DNA of 64,000 nucleotides from NCBI GenBank assembly GCA_013350335.1, contig CM023539.1, forward strand, positions 24,049,043 to 24,113,042. Direction: 5' to 3'. Positions 33,774 to 44,188 of the stretch are shown in pieces. This DNA is from Chimonanthus salicifolius. Taxonomy: Eukaryota; Streptophyta; Magnoliopsida; Laurales; Calycanthaceae. Both the position numbers and the translations under genes were made by a program. How positions within the stretch are numbered: position 1 is the first letter of the stretch; each line of letters opens with the position of its first letter. The notes beneath the pieces are model-generated. The model had not been told where the DNA came from and did not search any database. It worked only from the letters and a program-made list of their open reading frames with translations.

Positions 33774-35488
33774 ATCCTTTTGTTGGCCCTTGTTTAAGTT
33801 CACTGGTAATGATGAGGGTCCAACGGATTTGCAAAAGGATATAAGACGGTTGCATAAGGATTGATATTTATAGAGAAGCCAACATGTTTTAGAAATTGTC
33901 ATGTACCAACAGGTTGGGCGAACCGAGGGGTCAGTGACTAAGAATATTACCGTTCAACCACCCGACCGTTGCGCATTAAATGCACTTCCAACGACATAAT
34001 TTATACCCGGCCTAAATATCTGTGTCGCCGATGGGTCGGCAATCATGGCACCGAGAGCTCGATTCATACGAGAGTCTCGATCTGGGGTAACACCATGCAG
34101 ACAGAATTTCATGTCCCAAAACTTGTCCTGCCCAGAACGACCTGTCGTATTTTATGAGGGTCGGTCTTGGTACTCTCGATCGGTTTTGAATTACCGAAAT
34201 GTCTGTTTTTTCGAAAGTCCACATGAGTTCTAAGTTCCAGAACTCATAAGTTATCATCGATAAGTCGTTGACCATGAGGGGTCGTTAAGTTCATCACCGA
34301 GGAGTCGGTGCATACGAGACTCTCGATCAGAGGCATACCTAAAATGACAACCCAATATTCCAGAACCTTTGTCAATCTGTTCGATCAGTCTTTGACCATG
34401 ATGGGTCGATCCTGTCTCCACCGAGGGGACGGTGAGAACGACTGGTCGAGCTGACAGTGAATTTAATTCATATTTCCGAGTTCACTTCCAATTCACTGTC
34501 AAGCTTCCTCTCTAGGCTTTTTATGATTTTGTTATTTGTGCAACTAAGCCTAAGAATGGTCCTCCTAAGGTGTGGGTACTATCTAAAATCATCTATGGCC
34601 AAATACCTGTTTTGTGATTGCCATAACGAACTTTAATCTGTTAGAGCATGTTCTTTTTAATTAGTCACCTTAGGTTCTTCAAGATTCTAGCAAGTGCTTT
34701 TTCCCGAGTTATAGAATTGACAAACTTAGGGATTCAGCAAAGTCGGGGCACTAACAGGTATGAAGGCCAAACTTTTCAAGTTTACATACCTAAGTGAACA
34801 AGATTTCCAAAATACGCTTTGAATCCCGGGTTTGACCCAAACTTAAAATAGACATCATGTTCCATTCAAACACACACCAAAGCACTATATATCTCATATA
34901 TGACTTGTACAAGAGATTTCTAAGACTTAAGTGGCTTTAGAATCCAAAATACATATCATTCCAAAACAAACCAAAATAACTTAGAAACCAACTATTCTAA
35001 GTTTTAAATTCAACACCTTCATTATGGATTCAACTTCCAAATCACCATGGAGGGATCCTCAACTTCCTCTTCCAATCCATGTCCTGCATTGTAAGGGATG
35101 TGAGCTCCTAACCCAGTGAAGAGAATTCAAAATAACAAGTCCCTCTAAATTCTCATAATATCAAATTTACAATGCAATATACAAAGGAAAAACACTTAGA
35201 ACACTATGTCATACCTTACCATAGGTTCTTTTCTTTCCACTAACACACACGCATACTCACACATACATATGTAAACCTCCCATGTATACTCACAGATGCA
35301 TATGCAACCCACACATGTATTCTCATGTTTGCCCATACAAACTCACACATGCATTTTACCTTCTTCTCATGTATTCATAATATTAATAGGGTAACACATG
35401 TTTAACAAAATGATAAACAAATATCCATATTTACCATTTATTTTCTTCTTTCCATTTGCAAGGTTTCGACTAACCTTATGATACACCA

Positions 35489-35956
35489 TATCATGAAAAC
35501 GTAAAAAAGTAAATAACACCATATAAGCTAAGTGAATCACATATCATTTCTTCTTTACTCAAGCCCATGAAGTGCTGCTCCACATTACTCACATTTTCCA
35601 TGAGCACCTTGACATCGATCATGGGAAATGATAGAGAGATAGCACTTGTCCTGTTATCCATTTGTTATAGTACGCTGGCGTCCCTTTTTATCAGAAACAC
35701 TGATATTTCTATCAATTCTTTTAATCAACTTCTTTTACAAAATAGCATCAAGATTTCACAACTTGCACATTAATAGCATGAAAGGAACTCAAACACTAAA
35801 TAATTCTCCAATTACTACAACCATAACTGTTGATTACACTAAACTGAACCGACCTCCACAATTTTTTCTTTCATCATTCACATAAATGATTCAATACATC
35901 ATCACCATCATTATCTTAGCCATTTTCTTCAGTCATATCATCTCATATATTACTGA
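35489..35956. other. Spacer between gypsy remnant and XTH gene
   Basis: Holds the downstream region of the XTH gene (minus strand). I see no clear AATAAA signal and no other gene. Confidence 0.4.
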
Positions 35957-38900
35957 TCAAATTCCAGCCATACACTCCGGTGGGGGGACTAGATTGCGTG
36001 TTTTGTCGGTGCAATAGTCGTAGATCATGTAGTTTAGTCGAACCCATCGATACCTTCGAGCTTGAATTGAATCAAGTTGTTGATACATGGGTGTATCCCA
36101 CCAGTTGTTTGCCTTAGCGATGCATCTGGCCGGGCCGGGTACGGTGCATGCCTCTATATCGAAGTCCTTGTAGTTGGCATAGAATGGGGCCTTGGTCCAA
36201 TCAGTCTTCTCCAATCCACCTCTTGTGGCCCAGTTATCAGCATCCCAAAGTGTAGAGTAGATACCCATGGGCTGAGAGTTGGGGTACGGAACCCCCTTTG
36301 CCTCATTGTTCTTGAACACCCTTATTGGAATCTCATCAACATAAAATCTGTGTAATAAGCATGCATGCATATCATTAAAAGCTCCACTTTAATTTCATGT
36401 TAAAGGAATTTTATTTTATTTTTTTATTTATCTTTGGAGACTTTCTCTACCAAGACATGATACCAAGACTTCTCTTTAAATGTCATATATGGATATACTG
36501 TAAAGAGGGCCATATAAGTAAAACGCATATGAAGTTTGATTCCCATATAGTCATTTTGTCGTTTGACTTTAAAATTTTAAGAATCAATAGCTTATATTTA
36601 TCGAACTTTAAAAGGTCTAAGTTATCAATTGATGGTGAATCTTACATACTTTATATGTACCGAATGCACTTAAATATATGAGGTTCATAATTCATTTATG
36701 GAAAGTCTCAAAAGAGGAATCTTGCTTTGAAAGTCTCACTACTGCAACACTTGACTGGACCAGACCCAAGTAATTATTTAATTGGGGCTGTACCAACTTA
36801 CAATCACCTTCTAAAGTTGCATAGGCATTATGTATAAATGATAAATGGTGAATAAACTCATTTTCATGGTAGCTATTATGAGAATGACATTAGATGATCA
36901 TTTCATCAAAGTTCGTATTCTACAAATATCTATTGTGAATTAGTTCACCAATTTACTTAATGAATTAGTTCTGTACACAAGTAAGTTTATTTCAAAGTGC
37001 ATCACTTAATCAATATTAAAGAAGACAAAGCTCAAATTTCTAAAACCATGTGAGATGCCTACATTCAACCATCAATTGAAGCATTTCAAATTATGTAAAT
37101 ATCTCTAAAAGGAAATTATTTATTATGAACAGGTTTGTTCTGAATTGGGAAACCAATGTTTGTAGAGACTGGTGTTTCTCCATTTTATACACGTTATTAT
37201 AGATTTGAAATGCACCTGTCGAAAGACAGTTGAATTATTTTAGTCAATTTAATTATACTTAGAAAATACATTTAAATTGATTTTTGACACACTTATAGTA
37301 CATGTATAGGTCTTTCACATTTACTCATCTGTATTATCTAAATAAGTAATGCAAATATTAATTAGACAATTCACAATAAACTCTTCTCTTTTTTTTATGG
37401 AATTTACGTGTGGGAAATCATGAGAAACCAACGTAAAATCCCCATAAGTGATACCCACTACCCTTAAGGCACACCAGGTGAAGTCAGGGGTGGTAATCTC
37501 GGCCGATATCCGATATATGTCGACGTTATATATTGCCAATATCAGACGATATTGGTGGTTTTGATTAAAAAAAAAATAGGAGAGAGAAATTTATTGTCCC
37601 TGGCCAATATCGAAATATCGACCGATATTTCAACCGATACTGAGATTTTTACCCCTGAATAAAACAATAGGAGCTCAAACCTACCACTTCCCACTTCACC
37701 TCAGTCAACGTTAAACATTTTACTAATAAAAGTATGCATCTTTTGGACTCAGGTGGGCCTTATATTAAACTACATTCATGAACATGAGATTATATACTGT
37801 TTTGAACTTTCCTTCTTTAATATTGCATTCAAAATGCCTTACTTCTTCAATGGTGCTCATCTTTGACAAATAACCAAAATACACAATTATGTTGTCTGCT
37901 TTGGAAGATATACGAGGGAAAAAAAGCATTTTACCTTTTCATAAAACTGTTCTATTTTGTTATTTTGTAAAGAAAACATTACCAAAAAAACTAAAAATCT
38001 TAAAAAAGAAACGTACTTACCGTTGATTTTTAGATTTGTTACCATGAAAGTAAAGTATTTGGAACTTGAGAACTCTTTTGAAATAGTTTGAAAAAAAAGG
38101 CATACATAAATAAAAAGAACCTAAATAAATAAAAAGAACCTCTGAATAATGTATATATATATATATATATATAAGGTATTTTGTGTGAATTTTAAAAAGA
38201 TTCTTGCATTTTCAATTACTGTAATTTCATCTTTTACATTTGAGGATTATTTGCAATTATATCTTATAATGTTATTATATGAGGAGTGTTTTCGTAAATA
38301 GGCTATGGTAACTTTTACTAAGTCCACTTGAGCCAATGCCAATTCATCATATATTGGCATGTAAAAGAAAAGTAGATAGGTGATAGATAAAATTGTTGCC
38401 CTTATTTTTACCATCCTAGCCTTATTAGATGATCTATATATATAAGGTATTTTGTGTGAATTTTAAAAAGATCCTTGTATTTTCAATTACTGTAATTTCA
38501 TCTTTTTACATTTGAGAATTATTTGCAATTTGGTCTTGATATTATATTAGGAGTGTTTTAGTAAATAGGTTATAATAACTTATACAAAGTCCACTTGAAC
38601 CAATGCCCATTCATCAAAATATATGAGGCATGTAAAAGAAAACGTAGATAGGTGATAGATAAAACCAAATAAAAGAAAACGTATATGAGCCGGTTTGATA
38701 AGTGCTACTTTAAAACCAAATAAAAGATCACATTTGAATATCAAGTATGATTAGTGAGGTTTTTATTTTGTGTAATTAAGATTACTAATAAAAATCAAAA
38801 GCTCAGAAACGGAACATCAAATTTACAGAGAACATGATCGGAGTTTGAAGTTACGAAAAAATTAGTTTTTGATAGGTTAAAATAAAAATGAAAAATTCAA

Positions 38901-41900
38901 AAGACCAACACGATAAATGAGACCATAAAACTATAATGATAATGAATTTTAAAAATAATTAAAAATGTAACCTAGATTTGATTCATTTGTTTTATACTCC
39001 CTCCGTCTCATTTTAGTTGTCTCATTTGAAATATTTGTATTTTTTAAGGAAATCTCTATATAAGGCTAGCACTTACGTGATCTCATTCATTTTCAACACA
39101 TTTTATACTACTCATATATAAATAAGACAACTATTTTGGAACAATTCTAAAATCCATATAGGACAACTAATTTGGGACAGAAGGAGTATAACATTATACA
39201 CCAATTTTTGAGAATTTTTTTTTCATTTTATCCTAGCAAATGATTATAATGTCTTTAAATGTAGAAGAGTAAAATAAAATTAAAATATTTTCTTATCATT
39301 TTGTTACACATCAGTATTCGATTTTATAAAAATATCAATGTCAAAATTGAAATTTTGATCTGTCAATAGATTATGGGAATTTTGAGTTCAATTTTTACTC
39401 TACCACTCTAAAGACTACTCTTTATAGAATTATCCCGTATGTGGAAAAGAAGACTTATATATAAACTTAGAGAATTAGTCAAATATTCTAAGAGACGAGA
39501 CATTAATAAGAAGGAAAAAAGTCCAAACAAAGTGTCTTTCCAGTTCCCAAATCCCAATACATGTGATATTTTAGGGGTTGGATCTATTCAAAGTATTCAT
39601 ATCCAATCATTTAGCAATTAAATATGGAACCTAATTGGGTTGCCCGATATTGGTTGAACTACTATTTTAGTGTAACCCGCTACACTTGGATCATGAATTC
39701 AATAAAATAAATGAAGAAAAGCAGACAAGGGCAAGTGTTCAAGAACATTGAATGAAGGAAAATATCAATGTCCGAGTTTTAAATTCAATTAGCTTAGACT
39801 CAACTGGCTATTAACTTGGACGAGTTGGATAAATTTCTCCATTATTTTCTGAAAAATCTTAAAAAATAAAAATAATCTATTGATTTTGAAAAGAAAATTG
39901 GAATCTAATTGACTAATCAAAATTTTAAACTACAATCACTCAAATTAAAACCAACTAAAACTTGTAATAAGTGTAGCTTAAAAATTCAAAACTCAAACTT
40001 AACTGGAGTAATTGAGGAAAGATTTTGACTCGCCTAAAAACTAGATAAAATACATTGACTTGATCAACTCAAAATTCTATTGAATAAAGTCAACTGAAAT
40101 TGACTCAGTTGAGTTTTTTTTTTTAAATTTTAAATTATGATAGCAAGTATATGAAGATCACAATAACTAAGTCGGAGCATTCATTTGAGAATGGAAGTCA
40201 TAAGGACGAAAATGATAAAGATAAAAATGATAAAGATAAAAAAAACTAATCGTATTTAAATTCCAGAGGAGAGGGTACTATGAAGCCCAAACTAGCTAAA
40301 CTTGACAAAATTGTTTGAATCATTTACAAATTTGAGCTCTAATTTAAAGTTTTGCTTAATTGTTTCTATAAGTAGAAGTTGAGATATAAATTTAAAAGAT
40401 ATCGATATTTTTAAAAAATTATATAGGTTAAAATTTAGTAATTTCAGTTAAATTTAAAATTTTAATCAAATTTTAAATATTTTAGTCAAATTTCAATTTT
40501 TTTGATGATTTCATTTGTTAACAAATTTAATCAATAATATAGTTGATATAACTAAAATATCAATTGACATGTTTTGGTACTTTTAAGAATTAAAATATTC
40601 ATCTTCATAAATTTTGAAACTTAAGGCGAGAATTCACATGCCAAGTATTCAACATTTGAACTTCACAAGTCACAACTCTCAACACGGCACAAGAACCGAA
40701 TCATGTTCACGGGCCCACTTTTAAATGTATTGCATTGCATTGAAAAGAAAAGGTATTGTATTGTAGAAAATCTATTGCATAAGTAAAAGAAAACAAAACT
40801 GGGAAAAAAAAAAACCCTCTAACCTATGTAATTAAATAATCAGTTTTCATGTGTCAATTTAAATTTTAATGATATTGTATTAATTTATTTGACACAATAA
40901 TTTTACTAAATTAAACTAAAGATTATTGATATCATTTTTAAAAATAATATTTACTTAAATATCCCTATCTTCTAGATTTAAGTAAAATAGATAGTTAGCA
41001 AATAATTTCATTTTAATCTTCTATTTATTTAGTTTAAATTAAGTGACTTTATAAGTTATTGAGATTATTAATTGATAAAAGTAACAGAAAATATTTTTTA
41101 ATGAAGCTGGTTGACTAAGTCACCAGATATCATTCAAACTTTGGTAAAAATTGAAATCAAAATCCCTGTATATTCCAAAAATACAAAGGAAATTGATACG
41201 AAATCGAATTGAAAGAAAACGGAAAATGAATAAATATGGAAAAATGAATGAAAATTGAGGATAGAGATTTCACTTCAAAGGAAAATCAACATTCTATGAT
41301 TTCACTTAAAGGATAAACCCACCTCTTAACCATTGTCACAAGTCTCGTTATCGGGATATTAACAGGCAATTGTTAATAGTGAGATATTTTCAAATTCTCA
41401 GATTTTATCGAGAAAATCTCATAAAAAAATATAATATTTAAAAATAATAAACATAAAATTAATAAATAAATAATGTGGCCAGAGTTTGAAAATATAGATG
41501 ATACTTAAGAAATAAAAAATGTATATTTAGTCCAAGTGTTTTTAACGAGAATTTAATAGTAAAATCTCACGATTTTAACTGGAATTTACTGTTTCTTGCA
41601 ATAAAAATATATTTTTAACAAGAATTTACCATTAAAAATGGCAGACGCAATAAACTCGCATTTTTAACGCGCAAAATTTATTATGCCAATATTTTCATCA
41701 TAAAAACAAAAATATCAGCTATATTTGTTTCATTGCTCCTAACTACAGAACTACTTGTGAAAAAAACTCTTCTGTACTTTTATTATTCAGTTAGTTTATA
41801 AGTATTAAATTAAATTAAATTTACAACTCAAACTGAAAAGTCCCTATGTGCCTTATAGTAATTTCCACTTGTTACCAATGAGACAGATGTTCTTGATTGC

Positions 41901-43335
41901 CTCACATCCCTTATTATTTTATAACACAAAATCATTAAAAGGAGCAACTCCTACCCCTTTCCTTTATCACCTCCCTAGGTGTGAACAAGGCTTGCTTCCC
42001 TAGAAAAAGACGGATTTACTTACAAAATGTTTTAACCTTTTAGTTTTACATGAATTTATAGATGAATATACATTACTTAAATAATTGAGAGTGGACTTTA
42101 TCGAATCAAACAATTCTTTTTTTACTTTTCAATGTGAAATGAAATGAATACACATCAATTAAAATTAAATTTAAATTCAAAAGGTTGAATGATTTCTGGA
42201 GTGATTTTGACTAGTTAGCACTTACATGGGCCAGTTATTCTAACGCTATGGCCACCAATGAGGAAAGCAAAAGTGACAAGAAAGAGACAATTGCGAAGAA
42301 AGAAAGATGAATTTGTTGTGTGGTCAAATCAAAATAATTTTTTTTAAATTAGTGTTTTATCTATGTTCATTCACACGTCCAATAGAAGAGATTAGAATTT
42401 ATCAAATTGGTGTGCTAAGTTAGAAATCAGCCTCAGAAAGTGAAAGGTTTGAATTTGAATCCTCTTCCACCTCAAAAGATCTAAATTTTATCCCATATGT
42501 GTAGCTATAAAGGCTTATACACCTCAAAAACTAGTCCTGTTATTTAAAAGGCTTTAGACTTCCCTAAAGAAAAGATTAGATAATATAAATATATAATGTT
42601 TTGTTGATGTTGGACTTACACAATGTGATGGCGATTCCATAAGATAGAGTAGGTGTGAAATTCAGCAGATGGATCAAACCAAAGATTCACTCTCTGCTCT
42701 CGATCGCCCTTCCCATGCGCGTAAACGTTTGTTTGGACTGTGTATGGCTGCCCTGACCTGTTCCCTAAGAATTCGAAGTCCAATTCATCTCGAATTGTAT
42801 CTGTCTCCGAATTCAACTGCAAAATCAAGTAACGAGTGACTTTTAAATAAGCAAAAGAAAAAAATTAAAATTTAAAAGATTAATGTTGTGAAATCAACAA
42901 AATTACGTACGTAAAATGCAGTGACAGTCCCGGCAGAGTCGCCGGGAATGAGCTTGATTTTCATGCTCACACGACCGAACATGTATTTGCTCTTCGAAGC
43001 GAAACCGCAACCTTGGAGATAATTAAAGAGGAAAACGATTGAAGACCCATCAACAGCATTTGATTAGATTATAAGCAGAAAGAAGAAGAGGGTAGAGTAG
43101 CAGACTTGGAAACAAGTGAAGAAATGAGAGGAAGGAGAAGTTTATTTGGAGCGAGCTTACCAGATGATTGATCCAGCAAGAGCTGAATTGCAGTCCCATT
43201 TTCCATTTGTTTGATGTGGGACTCTGACCAAGTGATTTTGAAATCCTGTAGAAATGTGGCCGGTTTAGCAATGGATGGTCGGAAGAAAGTGAGAACCAGA
43301 GAGAGAATGAGAAGAAGGAAGGAGATGTTTGCCAT
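35957..43335 (-). CDS. XTH: Xyloglucan endotransglucosylase/hydrolase (XTH)
   Basis: GH16 wall enzyme that cuts and rejoins xyloglucan chains between cellulose microfibrils in the apoplast. Four exons on the minus strand: 43335-43161, 43011-42911, 42816-42620, 36347-35957, all with GT/AG borders and matching phases, total 864 bp, 287 residues, normal for the family. Residues 1-23 are a signal peptide (hydrophobic [14 protein letters not shown]). The active site DELDFEFLG is at 102-110: nucleophile Glu103, Asp105, acid/base Glu107. Asn111-Arg-Ser is the conserved glycosylation site. [14 protein letters not shown], WNADxWATRGG-like [17 protein letters not shown] and a C-terminal domain with four Cys (EAC..RC, YDYC, PPEC) follow. 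No defect is visible. Introns are 149, 94 and 6,272 bp; the last is unusually long and full of repeats. Which XTH subgroup it belongs to I cannot say. Confidence 0.95.
37389..37710 (-). mobile_element. Second SINE copy, split by a MITE, in XTH intron 3
   Basis: The plus strand shows a T run (37389-37396), then 'gaatttacgtgtgggaaatc', 'acgtaaaatcccc', 'acccactacccttaaggcac' as in the SINE at 11198-11361. The copy breaks at 37483, resumes after 37658 with a B-box relic (TAGGTTTGAGCTCC on the minus strand) and fades near 37710. The A box is no longer clear. Minus orientation, as in the first copy, and the same strand as the XTH gene. Confidence 0.78.
37484..37658. mobile_element. GATATC-rich MITE-like insert inside the SINE
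   Basis: 175 bp with imperfect inverted ends TCAGGGGTGGTAATCTC and TCAGGGGTAAAAATCTC, filled with ccgatatc/gatatcgg words that can fold on themselves. It separates two parts of a SINE, so it inserted later. A relative lies at 59360-59648. No target duplication was identified. Confidence 0.65.
38152..38173. repeat. (TA)n microsatellite
   Basis: Uninterrupted TA run of about 22 bp at the head of the following duplicated unit. Confidence 0.9.
38164..38664 (+). repeat. Direct duplication, unit about 230 bp, in XTH intron 3
   Basis: The unit starting 'tatataaggtattttgtgtg' occurs at about 38164-38390 and 38433-38664. Shared landmarks: 'ttttcaattactgtaatttc', 'gaggagtgtttt'/'aggagtgtttt', 'aagtccacttga' and 'gataggtgatagataaaa'. 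A 45-bp spacer separates the copies. Confidence 0.85.
38997..39186. mobile_element. Stowaway MITE in XTH intron 3
   Basis: 190 bp with terminal inverted repeats CTCCCTCCGTCTCATTTTAG and CTCCTTCTGTCCCAAATTAG, and TA on both sides (38995-38996, 39187-39188). The CTCCCTCCGT terminus is the hallmark of Stowaway elements, which are moved by Tc1/mariner transposases. It has no coding capacity. Confidence 0.95.
41336..41530 (+). repeat. Dispersed AT-rich repeat, copy 2, in XTH intron 3
   Basis: Relative of 16120-16320 in the same orientation (see there for the shared words). Confidence 0.45.
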
Positions 43336-43377
43336 TTTGAATTTGGAATGACATAAGGTAGAAACACCAATACCTGG

Positions 43378-43384
43378 TTAAATA
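43378..43384 (-). promoter_or_regulatory. Candidate TATA box of the XTH gene
   Basis: Minus strand TATTTAA about 43 bp upstream of the XTH start codon at 43335. A short 5' UTR would follow. No other upstream element is distinctive by eye. Confidence 0.4.
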
Positions 43385-43389
43385 GGCTT

Positions 43390-44188
43390 TACAATGACAA
43401 GGTGGGGTAATGGACTGTGGGACTGTGAGAGGAGAATTGATTTGTAAAGCGCTCTCTTTTCAAAAGAGTATTGGAATGATTTTGTTAGCTCGTGAAACTT
43501 ATAAATTTTTAGTATTTTTCTTTTCTTTTTTTATCTTTTAATCATCATGATAAATTATTCTCTTTAAGAAGAAGGGTTAGCGGTACAAATCAATTCCACT
43601 ATGGAAGGGGAGGGGCCAACTGTATGACAATAGTTGCATTTGAAAGAGGTAAATTTTGTAGGAGTATATGCAGATTTCTCCTATTTTGTTTAGTAATTAC
43701 AATGAAAAAGGCATTGAAGGAAAAAAAAAATTGTACCCTGAGAGAGATGTAAAGTGATTACCTTTAAAAGGTTTTTCAAATCTGTGTTAGAGAGTGGAAA
43801 CATAGGGACTTTCTAGTCTTTTTCCTTTTACCAAATGGGTGCAACTTTTCTTCTCTCTACCTCTCGTCGAAACATAATTAATGTTTTAAAATTTTGATCT
43901 GAATTGATTTCTAAAACAGTTCAGCTTTCAAGATGGATCAGCTAGTTCAAGAATTATTTTATTTTTTATTTATTTTATTTTTATACATTTATTCCCTAAA
44001 AATTGTCATCTTAAATTTTTAATGTGATTTTTTAATTTTTATAATTTTGATATTTACATTTTAAATTTAAAACTTATTATATCTTAATAGCATTATATCA
44101 ACATCACGGTTCAACAATTTGATCCAGCAGTGCAACTTAATTAGAATAAATATTATAAGAACCATTCAATCGACAATTTAACTGTTTG
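43390..44188. other. XTH upstream region and spacer
   Basis: No second gene. AT-rich; would hold the XTH promoter. The last five bases GTTTG (44184-44188) are the left target duplication of the next solo LTR. Confidence 0.45.

Larger units (their letters stand above)
30674..34756 (-). repeat. Solo LTR A (about 1.75 kb), interrupted by an inverted copy
   Basis: Minus-strand LTR-like unit starting TGTTAGTGCCCCGAC at 34756 and ending in CA at 30674. The gypsy 3' LTR at about 21240 shows the empty site ('aaaatgggtatgaag'). Removing the nested unit 31451-33773 and its duplication leaves about 1,755 bp. Flanks AGTTT and GGTAT match the site only imperfectly. The terminal 'aaagagag..ctctcttt' is a small hairpin. 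Element class beyond LTR-like is unknown. Confidence 0.72.
20611..35488 (-). mobile_element. Ty3/gypsy chromovirus (Tekay/Del-like), nested and inactive
   Basis: Minus-strand element: 5' LTR at 30055-35488, PBS at 30039-30050, extra zinc-knuckle frame, gag, protease-RT-RNase H, chromodomain remnant, PPT at 26204-26220, 3' LTR at 20611-26203. The first 1.35 kb of the two LTRs (20611-21985 and 30055-35488 minus its insert) align closely. The 3' LTR is about 4.0 kb without its insert; the 5' LTR stops at about 1.3 kb, so the outer part of the element next to the XTH gene is deleted. Long LTRs, a tRNA-Met primer site and a chromodomain point to the Tekay/Del clade. No matching target duplication is visible, consistent with the lost end. 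Confidence 0.88.
30055..35488 (-). repeat. 5' LTR of the gypsy element, truncated and nested
   Basis: Matches 20611-21985 from its PBS-side end out to about 35488, once 4.1 kb of nested insert (30674-34756) is removed. The match stops at 35488, where the 3' LTR copy continues for another 2.6 kb. The missing outer part was lost by deletion. Confidence 0.85.

Noticed and set aside
30674..34756. Helitron, because of small hairpins at one end of the 1.75 kb units
   Set aside because: TG..CA ends and 5-bp duplications fit LTRs better; no 5' TC and 3' CTRR with an A/T insertion site.
30674..34756. A large foldback transposon with long inverted arms
   Set aside because: The arm order (A, B, C, a, c, b) is not palindromic; it is explained exactly by one unit inserted into an inverted copy of itself.
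43050..43370. 106-codon frame overlapping XTH exon 1
   Set aside because: Out-of-frame shadow of the XTH signal-peptide exon; the in-frame ATG at 43335 gives a proper signal peptide and splice phase.
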